From the NCBI GenBank assembly GCA_031213475.1, contig JARUPZ010000001.1:20676933-20740932 (forward strand): a DNA stretch of 64,000 bases. Reading direction: 5' to 3'. The position numbers were made by a program, and so were the translations under genes. The stretch is from Nereocystis luetkeana. Taxonomy: Eukaryota > Sar > Phaeophyceae > Laminariales > Laminariaceae. The notes under the pieces were generated by a model. The model had not been told where the DNA came from and made no database searches. It saw nothing but the letters and a program-made list of their open reading frames with translations. Shown one piece after another: positions 54,383 through 64,000 of the stretch; within the stretch, counting starts at the first letter, position 1; every line of letters begins with the position of its first letter.

Positions 54383-55355
54383 ATGAAGATCTAAATATAT
54401 GAAATGCCGCAAACTAACGTGTTGCTGTACGTAGTTGGACTCAAGGGTTCAACACATACATACATTATTTGTTTCTCCTGTACTTGCTCAGTGCTGTTAT
54501 CAAGCCAGCACGAGACCACAGTGCAATGCCAAACTCAGCAATATGGTGGGCTAATCAACCCTCTTACTGTACCAAGATATGATACACCTGGTATGCAATT
54601 ACTTCAAAAGGGTGCACATACATGGGCGAAGTGTCTTTGTGCAGTCATCGAGCTCACATCATAGTCGCAGTGATCTCAACTATAGTCTACGTGTACTGTA
54701 CCCCCTTCATCCCAATCGTGTATTCATGCAATACTGCTGTACTTGTACGAGACAGCAGTAGTAGACAACATACATGCAGAAAAACTACTCGGACGTTTTA
54801 CACTTTCTCATTTACTCTACTTTCATCTCGTACTCGCACTCGCATCGATTTGCGATGCCCAACCAGAGCCCTCGACCAGTCAACTATATATAAAACAGAC
54901 AGACGCCATTGTCCTGCAATCGTCTGCAGAATAACTTCAGCGAGGGAGAAGCTATATTATATACCAATACGTCTGTACATCTCATTCCAATTTCCAACAT
55001 TCCCAATTCTCAATCGCAATGTCCGGATATTATTACTTAAACCGATAAAAAATCAATCTAAAAACGGAGATTACCAACAACAGCGAACAGTCAACAACTT
55101 CAAACGTGCCTTGCCTGTTGTTGCGGACGCAAGTCCTTGCTGGTGGCGGCTCGGTCTCTTCTCTCGCTTGGGGCAGCAGTGTATCCTGTCGCGCCCGTGC
55201 GCTGACCCCGAACAGCAGATGCAGATCCCCCCCCCCTTGCGCCCGTCCTCACTCTCCTTCATCTCGTCCTTCGGGCCATCAACCACCTGCGGGCGCTGAG
55301 TTTCAGAGGTCCAAGAAAACGATTTTGCCAAAAACACTTTCAGCTTCGCTCCCGC
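54383..55355. other. No gene recognised
   Basis: A 225-codon frame at 54622-55299 shows no domain and shifts in composition along its length. No repeat recognised. Confidence 0.4.
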
Positions 55356-55454
55356 GGTATAGGACCTACGGTACACACAAAAACCTATATATTTCGCTAT
55401 TTTTACTCAAAATATTTGGTCGTATTTGCTCTGATATGATATGGCCCCCGGTAA
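55356..55454. mobile_element. TA-flanked MITE (family 2), degraded copy f
   Basis: Lacks the outer left end; retains TAGGACCTACGGTACACACA, AAAACCTATAT, ATTTTTACTCAAAATATTTGG and a right end ATGGCCCCCGGTAA. Confidence 0.7.
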
Positions 55455-55659
55455 TGCTAACACTACGTGAAGAATTATACAAATATTTATATAGTATCAG
55501 TGCGCAGAATGATTATGTATGTTGTCCTGTTGACCATGGCAGCATCCAGGGGAGTCACTGGCCTATATCCTTGACAAGGGAATACATATTGAATACGCGC
55601 GAACGGCTTATCATAAAAAATCGGAAATTTCAGTATAAATGGGATATAGACGAGACATA

Positions 55660-55755
55660 CTACGCAGCTTGCAAAGTTGAGTACCTGGTATCAACTATGT
55701 AATCAGTCGAACTCACAGCTGACGTATTTCATCAATTTATAAAATGTTTTAGTTT
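55660..55755 (+). repeat. Dispersed repeat with CAGCTGACGTATTTC core, copy 3
   Basis: Shares CAGTCGAACTCACAGCTGAC and GTATTTC with 7480-7560; TACCTGGTATCAACTAT precedes it. Confidence 0.5.
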
Positions 55756-56286
55756 GTTGGTATTCACGGCTGCTGACGGTATGACGTTCGTACTCGTATG
55801 TAGAAAACACACGACGCAATAGAACCAGGGGGAGGCACCTGGTGCCTTTTATTCGTAATGCGATTTCGGAGCTTTCACGTTTCACGTCAAATATGGGCAC
55901 GTACGCACAAATATGTACGAATGAATGTACAAACAAGTACTCGTACACATATTAAAATAGACCAGGTACCATGTACTACCTGATACCTGATACCTAGTAT
56001 CAATTACCTGGTATGTACTGGTGTGCGTGTGACGTCAAACGCCAACCAACAAGGAAATATTACCCTGATTAATACTACGAGTACGTAATAATACATTAAT
56101 ACTGTTCGTCCAACATTATTACACATAGTAATCGCACTTATACGGAACCGGTAGCTTGATACTTGTATTATTGCCGTATTTATTGCCGCTCTACGTTGTT
56201 CTGTGTGGTTGCTGTATTGCTGTACCCGTACCTTGTTGAAGTAAAGCTGTTATTTTTCGACATAATTCTTATTTTACTACTGCCTA

Positions 56287-56412
56287 GACGAACCTAAGAC
56301 GTGCCAATACGAATCTAAGACGTGCCAAGACGAGTCTAAGGCACGCTAAGACGAGTCTAAGACGCGTTAATACGGGCTATTAATTATAAGACGAGTCCAA
56401 GACGCGCTAGGA
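56287..56412. repeat. ~21-bp minisatellite (AGACGAGTCTAAGACG)n
   Basis: At least five imperfect units of AGACGAGTCTAAGACGTGCCA type, the last after a 20-bp interruption. Confidence 0.85.
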
Positions 56413-56414
56413 CG

Positions 56415-56583
56415 CAAAATATGAATAGAGTAGACAAGCTGAAAGTTGGCACGGAAGGGAGGTAGACTTGGTGCATGGGTTTCCTTTTGTTTCCGAGGTT
56501 TTCTTCGTTCGGGAAAGTTATGAGTGATCCATGTTGAAGATCATGCTGCACATTGTCGGATGGCAAGAGAAATAATAATAGTT
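56415..56583 (+). mobile_element. Family B LINE 3'-end fragment
   Basis: GTAGACAAGCTG, ATGGGTTTCC, ATCATGCTGCACATTGTCGG and GGCAAGAGAAATAATAATAG correspond to the terminal ~150 bp of the family B 3' UTR at 12400-12560 and to 3735-3835. Confidence 0.6.
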
Positions 56584-57598
56584 ATAAGAAGATCGAAATC
56601 CGCACGACTTAGTCCAAAAAATTTCGCCCTGCGGCCGGCCTAATACCTCGCTACGCTCGATTTCTCAGTACGACTTACGGCTCGCTTCGCTCGTCTTAGA
56701 AGATTTGGCCTACCTCTTAGCTCTTTACGCCGTAATTTTTGACGGGTTTCCACTGTTTCATGAGGCGTTATTGTAGGACGTACGTAATTGTTTTTAGCCG
56801 CTGTTAGGTTAGGAACAAGAGGCACTGTAAGCTTCCTGTCGCAATCAACCTTTCCCGTTCTCCTGATCTTGACATGATAATTGTGGTGACGCGCTTACCG
56901 AGGTTGTTGTAGCATGTCAGTTTAGTGATGTAACCGAAATTGATCTACATGCAGTCCCCGGCCAAGCGTGTTCATTGGGAGGGTTTGTGCTCAGCCAATG
57001 ATGTGACCCTAAGTGAACATGACTATTTGCTTGCATAAACGCCACTCACCATAGAATATGTTTAGCTATATATATATATAGCTCATGTGGCCACGTTAAC
57101 AAGGGGAAACAGAAAGTAGGCATCACAGATGAAATAATCAGCACTGACGAATTCCCTTCGATACCGTAGAATGGCCCGTCAAATAGCCCGTCAGACCATC
57201 CCGCAATTTAGTACCGTCGTCATCGAACACCCGCCCGCGTACCCGCCTACACGCCTTGAAGTGCGCACTTTGATATCCCCCTGCGACGTCCTCATGAAAA
57301 CCAGTGATCGTCAAATCATCCCCCATGTTATTTTCATCCGTTGTGCGTCATTTGCCGCTGCTTCTCTCGCTCTGACATCTTCAGCGCTTCCCTAAGAGTT
57401 GGCGTCGACGGCGACGTACCCGTGTGCGGTAAGTCGAACTGAATGGAGATTTTTTCAGCCCTACAAAGTATACACGATTCGACCGAGGTACCCGTTAAAC
57501 ACAGGTAACTACCTTATTCTCAGTAATTGTTTCGACGTCGTACCATTCACAGTAGCGCCCCTACGGTTGGGTGTAGAAGAGGTTGTCCTGCCAATGAC
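56584..57598. other. No gene recognised
   Basis: Short frames only. A (TA)n tract lies at 57067-57083. Opposite-strand frames of about 60-75 codons at 57138-57395 are not supported. Confidence 0.45.
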
Positions 57599-58084
57599 GC
57601 CTTCTACGATAGACGTAGCACATTCCGGCTAGCAATTTTTCCGAACGACGGGGTTCCTTAACCCAGAATCGTCGGAATGTCAATATTGGTTCGAAAAAAG
57701 CGTTATTGCAGACTGGTCATTCTTGTCGGAGAGCTTTTTTTCCAAATTTTCGACATGTTTTTCGCGCAATTTTTTCTATCTTACATATTTTCCTGTTTTT
57801 TTTCCCCAAATATTGGAATGTAATGTTAACGAACTTGATATTTTTGCTTCTGGAGAATTTCACGAATAGTGACAGAACGCCTCCGTATATCGATACATAT
57901 CTCCAATTATTTCCAAACTTTGAAAAAATTTGGAAAAAAAGCTCTCCGATAAGAATTATATGGGATTATTCATCGGGATGCAATTTGATTTTTGCTGAAG
58001 TAAGTTTTCGGGTAGAGGTATGGAACTCCTTCTGTGAGCAGCCTCCGAAGCATTAGGATGAGCTTCTATCATTGCAGAAAGCCT
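57599..58084 (+). mobile_element. MITE family 3, copy f, split by another MITE
   Basis: Left arm 57599-57718 (CTTCTACGATAGACGTAGCA, AATCGTCGGAATGTC, GACTGGTC) and right arm 57957-58084 (ATGGGATTATTCATCGGGAT, TTTCGGGTAGAGGTATGGAA, ATCATTGCAGAAAGCC) are collinear with the other copies. Confidence 0.85.
57719..57956. mobile_element. 238-bp MITE with ~33-bp inverted ends, nested
   Basis: Left end ATTCTTGTCGGAGAGCTTTT, then TTTCCAAATTTTC; the right end is its near-perfect inverted copy (AAGCTCTCCGATAAGAAT preceded by GAAAAAATTTGGAAAAA). Lies exactly between two halves of MITE 3. Target duplication unresolved (AT or TAT). Only copy in the window. Confidence 0.85.
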
Positions 58085-58444
58085 CCAACAATGTATTTTC
58101 AGAAGGCTACCTGTCGAGAGCCCAACCCGTTGTCTGGCGAGACGTGCACGTTTTTTTTTAAATGATGAAATACGTCACATTGTTGTAGTCTGATGCGGTT
58201 GGTTGTAGTTGCCGGTTGAGTAGTCTGTGGGCATGTATGCCTGGCGACTTGTTGCGTGTGTCCGCCCCGGTTTATTATCAAGAGTATCACGCGTGCTGCT
58301 GTGGTGGAGTCGACGTACCGTTCCTCAGATCCGTTAATTGATGCGGGTGCGATGCATTGTGGTGATACCGGTACGATACAGCAGTGTGGTGATTTGTTTC
58401 GATTTATATACGAGAACACCAGCATACTACCATGCGCATAGGAA
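58085..58444. other. No gene recognised
   Basis: A minus-strand frame of 215 codons spans 58746-58099 but includes the tandem repeat at 58445 and has no recognisable domain. Confidence 0.4.
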
Positions 58445-58515
58445 CAAAAACGCACGCACTTTCGCACGGGACCCACGCATTTTGGCACGGGACCCACGCA
58501 CTTTGGCACACGGGG
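58445..58515. repeat. 22-bp tandem repeat (GGGACCCACGCACTTTGGCAC)
   Basis: Three units differing at one or two bases: CGCACTTTCGCACGGGACCC, ACGCATTTTGGCACGGGACC and ACGCACTTTGGCACACGGG. Confidence 0.85.
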
Positions 58516-58775
58516 GTGTATGTCCAAAACATAAATGGCGAAAACAGTCGGAATCACATGCATGTACATGTTAAGTACGGCTGCATACAACCACTCCGTT
58601 TTGCACAAATGTTTGGCTGTCAGTGTACGAAGGGTAAGACCCCGGCTATCGATAGCCACGAGGTGTATGACTCGGTGTTGGAATGAGTTGGGATCAACCG
58701 TGTCCCGCCCGGTCAAAACATACTGATCTGCCGCGAGTTTCAGCAAAAAAACAACAGACAGTGATCTGAAGTCAG

Positions 58776-59432
58776 GTTTTACGATAGAGGTAGCACATTT
58801 CCGCGAAAGTGTTTTCTAAATGACGGGGTTCCTTAACCCAAATTCGTCGGGATGCCAATCTTGTTTCTTCGAAAAAAAAGTTTTTGCATACCTGGGACAT
58901 GGGATTATTCATCAAGATGCAATTTGATTTTTGCTGAAGTCAGTATTCGGTGTTTGAGTACGCTTGCTGTATAACGTGGTCTATCTAACCGCGCGGCGTG
59001 CCCCTATGGCGTAGGTCGAGGAGAGAAAACAAAATACATGTACAATAAACCAAACACAACACACACCAGGTGGATGAATACTTTTCTGTCAGAGACCCCA
59101 CCACATAAACCACACACAGGAGGTAAGCCACACCAAGATTGTCACCGGCTGCACCACTCACATATAGACAGGCAGAATCATTAACATCAAAACCTGGGCC
59201 GTGTCATTAACATCACCGACTGCTCCCGGAGTGGCAGCTCCATCCCTCCATCCACGAGGTATACTAAATAATGCCCCGATACATAATACGAAACCCCACA
59301 ACATATGAAACCCCCAATATCCGAAGACCCGTATCAAGGTACCGCATACCACAAACATTCGGGTGAGGTACGGAGATCCTTAAGTGAAGAACCTCGGGAA
59401 GTTTAGGGTGAACCCCTATCGTAGAACGCCTC
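58776..59432 (+). mobile_element. MITE family 3, copy g, split by a solo LTR
   Basis: Left arm 58776-58950 (TTTTACGATAGAGGTAGCAC to CAGTATTCGG) and right arm 59358-59432 (TTCGGGTGAGGTACGGAG to CTATCGTAGAACGCCTC) join into one ordinary ~250-bp copy after removing the LTR and one TTCGG. Confidence 0.9.
58951..59357. mobile_element. Solo LTR (407 bp) with 5-bp target duplication
   Basis: Starts TGTTTG and ends CAAACA, flanked by TTCGG at 58946-58950 and 59358-59362. TG...CA ends, short inverted ends, about 400 bp and a 5-bp duplication are diagnostic of a solo LTR left by recombination. Not related to the LTRs at 32097 and 47183. Confidence 0.9.
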
Positions 59433-62400
59433 AATGTTGTTTTTATTACTCTTGTCTTGAGGAGTTGCTAAGTAAGTACTACAGTGTGCAACAGCTTTAC
59501 AAGAACGCACGGCCTTCACCACTCTTTCTTGCAAGAGTCCTTACGCTACACTACAGTAGATATAATAAGCAGGCATGGTGTGCCATATACGGATATTTCC
59601 ATGCATACCTGACACCGTAAGTTGGTTGTCGATTGGGGTAAGCGTACAGCACTGACCCCACCGCTCCTCCCCGCCGATCGCCGCCACCCGGCGTATACCT
59701 TCTGCACAGCTTGATACAGCTGCGTGATGTGGGCATTGCGGGAAATGCCGTAAAGTAGGGTCTGACGCTGTACTACTAACGGACTAAGACAATGTCAGCA
59801 GTTTTGGCGGTAGTGGCAAGTAAGAGCGGGATTAGTGGACTGAGGGTGTTGGGAAGTTGAGAAACGCACCCTGTCGAAAAGCATCAGTTTTGACTATGAA
59901 CGTCTTGAGTATGCAGACCAGTTGTTACGTGCATCGTATTCTGTCGGGCTTGCCTATATATCGAGCGAGTTCCTCAGCGGGTTTACCGAGGTGCTTGGCA
60001 TCTCAGCGTCTACTCTTTTCAGCGTCTTCAATGCATTCCGCTTTTTTTATGACAGAGAACGACCAATACGCGAGGGTGGCGGGGTTGGTTGGAGAATCCA
60101 TACTTCTAAGCATGGGTTTGAGACGATATATCAGCCTCCTTCAGAGCGATTTTCCAACAGGGCGGAAGTCGTCATTGTTCCACGCCGTAGGTTTGGAGCG
60201 ATACCAATAGCATTCGGTGTCGCAAGGTTTTCCGAAGTGGATTTCCTTCTTTTATGGATGTTTGTATTTTTTTTTGTGGCTAACAGTGCCCTAAACGGAG
60301 CAGGGGGGCAACTAACAATGACCCCAGGGCAGATTTGATGGTATGATACAGCCGAAGTACGTACTGTATCCGCGAAGACACGCGTAAAGAGGGTGGGTTT
60401 GGGGTATCCTACGTGGCGGGCATCCCGACGCATCGGTTCCGAGACGTGATACTCGACGTCCTGGGTGAATTCTTCTAAACAACTGATAGTATCCAAACAG
60501 CAACGCCGCCGCGAGGCTGGTGCTTTTTATTCTGAGCTGCTCACATGATAGGCTGATTTTTCACGCCCGAGACATGACTTGGAAGGCGTTTGGCCCCGCT
60601 ACCCGATCAAGTTCTCAATTAGGTACTCTGACAACAAATACAGTAGTAAGAAATATATCCTACTAACCGGCAGGTGGTCACTTGAAGAGCGCTCCCCAGT
60701 CAGGCCCGATTCAGCCAAGAAAGGCAACCTCCACCGTATGATGATTTCAAAGTACTACGCGTTTTTAACCGTTATCGTTTGTGCCGCCTAGCTTCACACG
60801 AACTGTTCGTTGATTCCATGAGCCGCGATATTTTATGTGGCAACAACCATGGAAAATCTTGGGAGGCTTGTTCGAGGCGCAGAATTTTCGTTCAGAAATA
60901 TCGTCGGCTCACATGAACGTTTATCTCACAGTACATACGTACGCGAGGCTCCCTCCAAGGAGGGCTGTGAGTCGTCCGTATTCCACAGCTATTGACAATA
61001 AGTAAGAGACGGGTCGCTATGAACTGTATTAGAGAAAGAGAGACGCAATGTGGATGCGAAGTCTAGTGGTGGATGTCGACGCAAAGACGTTGAGTGGATG
61101 GTTTTATGTCTCCACTTAAACATCGAAGGAACGAAGGCGAGTACCCAGACTGACACACAAGGGAGAGCGATGCGCGTATATAATATAAATACGGGCCCAT
61201 CTCCTTCAGAATTTTTCCCAGGACGCCCGGGCCAAACTCCCTCCCGCCCTCGCCGCCTTGTTTGGGTTGAATTTACCTGGGTCCCCTAGGTGGCAATACT
61301 GTCCGATACTGAGCGGGTCTTCGAATTGTCTTTTTTACGTGACAGAAGAGCTCGGAATCTTGAGGGGTGGTGGACTATACGAGTACGATATGGGGGAGGG
61401 GGTAGGGAATATGACTCGTTTAAGTACATAAATCAAGAATACCCGCGGGAGTGGAGAGAGGTCTGATACACATGGCCACCCCCATCGTAGCTGTTGCCTC
61501 GTTCTCTTTGCGCCCACACGAAACATCCGCTCGCTCACGCCGGGTTCTCGGAGTTGGATGGTGCTTCACTAATGTACGTACCTATGGTATCCGCGACAGC
61601 GTGAGCTATGACATGCGTTATCGTTCAGATGCAGGGATCGAGGATTAGTGTCGGCGGCAGGAGAGGTTGGAGGAATGATAAATGAAACGGGTTGAGGTGC
61701 GATAAATGAGACGGATTGAGGTGTGAGGGCCGGAAGAGCTGTCGTTCCGGATATAGGTACACTAGCCGAAGCGGCTGGAGGGCTCAACCATCGTTAAGAT
61801 CCACCAGGAAACCCGCAAACACGGTATCGATGGCCGGACGCCCTCCCCCGCACCAACCGTATGCCCGTGTATCGTTAGACTCGACACGCGACTCTCACAA
61901 ACAGTGTGCTTGTGCACACGATGGTCAAAATCTGCCTACCACGTGCCAGTCAAACATATATATGTCGTTTTCCGCGGGCTGGTCTGCTCGGCGATCCCCA
62001 CATAAAACACAGAGCCCGCATTGCAGCCATTCAAAGGAGGCGTGGTCTCACCTCAATAAGGAATGTTCGGGGGCTGGGCAGGTGCTTGTATCGAGCAGGG
62101 AGAGGACTCCACCCTCACTGGCGGGAGGGTCGGATTCGAATTCACTCGACGTGAGGTGTTGAAATCTCATTTTTATGCCACCCTTGTTGTGCGATGTGTT
62201 CGTACAGACGTTTTTTATAGTAGCACGTAGGATTCTGTGCCGAGCTTCGAGGATGTTTCGTTTTTGCGTGCGTACTGATTCTTCCTGTTGTTGATGCCTA
62301 CGTGTAACTAGTGAACGTTCATGAGGATATACATCGAGCATAGCTCACGGCGTTTGTGGAAGTCCGTTCTGAGAGACGGTACTCGTCAGTAGCCATCATG

Positions 62401-63665
62401 GTCGTTACTCGGCAACACTTTTTTTGTCGCCTGATATTCATTGACGCATTTCTAGGTACCACAGACAGTTTCCCAGGCTGTGGGTCGTAGTTCAACAGTG
62501 TACAGCAGCAGCTGTCTTTTTGCACTATCTACCGCTGTGCACTCCTTCACAGAATAGGTATCAATACAAAATATCATCGTGGGTCTACTGTAGTACGTAC
62601 GTGCAGAATCTACGTCAGTACATGTAGTACGCGAGAATTGGTAAATCATAGAGAAGATATCTTCAGTATCCCTCGGGGACCGGTAGCAGAGTATTTTGAT
62701 ATGATCGAAGTAACAACATAGGTCGCGAGTACGTACCCCAAGAGATATCGATCGTGGCAGTAAAACCGGGGTATCGTGTTGTTGTGGTTGGTTATTAGCT
62801 GACTTCAAGAGTATTTCCCTCTTTTGATTCTAGTTTGAACGGAATGTAGGGGTCATCCTTTGAATCGAGCCTCGAGCGCACACGCGCACCGCTACCCTAT
62901 GAGCTCACTCTACTTTTGCTCACCATCATCAGCTTCCGGCTGAGTAAATCAATCAACACTGTGACTTGGGGTCACCACACCACCCAATCTTCTTTTTCCT
63001 TTCTATTTGAAGCTTCACGTACAAGTCACCTGACAGTGGCTACGTGTTTGCCTCGAACATTGTGACTGGGTGTTGACCGGACATCGGCAACCGAGTGTCG
63101 ACGTACACATCAGCTCTGCGCTGGTACACACGTCAATCGCCATACCTAGTATCCGTGCCGTTAATAAATGGTCTTGTTGTCCATATGGCTACATCATATA
63201 TTATGACGCAAAGAGCGTCAGAGCCATAGTTTGTTTTGCCTCGAAGTTCGTAGACCGCCCTCACACAAGCCGTCAATGAAGCTACTGTATCTGTTAGGTG
63301 GCACGCTAAAGACTGTTCATACGGAAGGGGGGGGGGGGGTCGGGTTCATCGCATGTTGGTCTAGCCGATGAGAGCGGCTCGACCGTGCGAACACGTTGTG
63401 TCTTGGTGATCGTTTGATAGCGATATGCCCGGCGAAAGGATTGGTTGCTCCTCTGCGACAGACACCTAATGTTTGCGTTAACAATTTTATTGCGGTACAC
63501 CACCCGCCCGAACCAGGAGACTGAACACGATGGCATAGTACCCCCCCTAGCGTAGACGCGATCTTAGACGTAACCGGAAACATACCCCGGGCCCTAAGAT
63601 TCCTTGCACCACCCTCGCCTCAACTTGTATGCCACGCTTGTTACCGGCAAAAGCTCGGCCTCTTA
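59433..63665. other. 4.2 kb with no recognised gene or shared repeat
   Basis: Frames of up to 148 codons (61716-62162) and 138 codons (59922-60338) exist, overlap other frames and match nothing I know. A G13 run lies at about 63328-63340. If the window holds host genes with many introns, this is one of the places I could not resolve them. Confidence 0.4.
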
Positions 63666-63770
63666 TTCTGGGGGACCATAGTTAACAGGACCAAATATTG
63701 TTAGTAAAAATGGTGAAACATAAAGGTTTTTATGTGTATCATAGGTCCTGTTAACTATGGCCCCCCGTAA
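63666..63770. mobile_element. TA-flanked MITE (family 2), copy g
   Basis: 105 bp between TA 63664-63665 and 63771-63772. Ends TTCTGGGGGACCATAGTTAA and TTAACTATGGCCCCCCGTAA; centre GTTAGTAAAAATGGTGAAAC. Confidence 0.88.
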
Positions 63771-64000
63771 TAGGTGAAATTCAGATATCAATATATTACT
63801 AGGACGATCGACGGGTCTCACGGTTGGGGTGGCGTCGCTTCGGCACATATTCGCTGGGGGAATGCGCCCCTCGCTTGACCAAGCATTCGAAATCGCTGGG
63901 ATCTCGTTTGTGCTGCGCAACAGTATTTGATGCATGCTTACCGCCTTGAGATTATCGAGGCTGACCGTATCAATTTCATGGCTTGAGTCCAACTTGCAGT

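Noticed and set aside
54622..55299. 225-codon frame as a host gene
   Set aside because: No domain, low-complexity C-terminus, overlapping frame equally open; unsupported.
58099..58746. 215-codon minus-strand frame as a gene
   Set aside because: Part of it is a 22-bp tandem repeat (VGPVPKCVGPV-type translation) and nothing else is recognisable.
59922..60338. 138-codon frame as a transposase fragment
   Set aside because: No DDE-like motif or homologous repeat could be seen; two frames overlap.
62040..62160. NVRGLG-containing frame as an APE endonuclease start
   Set aside because: None of the following endonuclease motifs appear downstream; a chance match.

Overview
This window looks like non-coding, repeat-dominated nuclear DNA from a eukaryote. 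There are no dense ORFs, operons, rRNA or credible tRNA genes. The only long open frames with recognisable families belong to non-LTR retrotransposons (LINEs). Microsatellites, homopolymer runs, tRNA-derived SINEs, MITEs and LTR sequences fill much of the rest. From memory, the LINE proteins resemble elements common in brown algal (stramenopile) genomes; that is an impression, not a search result.

Layout. 1-11 kb: MITEs of two families, homopolymer runs, CTG/CAG repeats, a diverged tandem array and two weak host-exon candidates. 11.3-31.4 kb: a retroelement graveyard with an endonuclease-domain remnant of one LINE family (11.36-12.19 and 19.0-19.6 kb), several copies of a second LINE with an (AC)n tail (15.4-18.0, 19.7-22.1, 25.5-26.3, 26.8-27.5 kb), a short retroposon with an (AAC)n tail, tRNA-derived SINEs, and many ~90-bp MITEs at TTAA. 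32.1-47.7 kb: an LTR retrotransposon with two ~540-bp LTRs, swollen by about 10 kb of LINE insertions that include a tail-to-tail pair forming a ~2.4-kb-arm inverted repeat, plus a 64/128-bp minisatellite. 47.7-57 kb: tandem repeats, more MITEs, a second SINE type and one intact-looking SINE. 57.6-59.4 kb: two copies of a ~250-bp MITE, one split by another MITE, the other by a solo LTR with a 5-bp target duplication. 59.4-64 kb: mostly featureless, with one MITE near the end.

The elements relate to each other mechanistically. The (AC)n-tailed LINE, a diverged (AAC)n-tailed LINE and the short (AAC)n retroposon end in similar 3' sequences, suggesting that LINE machinery moves the short element. 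Nested insertions give a relative chronology, and several target sites can be reconstructed inside the window. I found no gene cassette or defence system. The most notable structures are the nested LTR element, the LINE inverted repeat, the resolved nested insertions and the two SINE families that appear to share a core.
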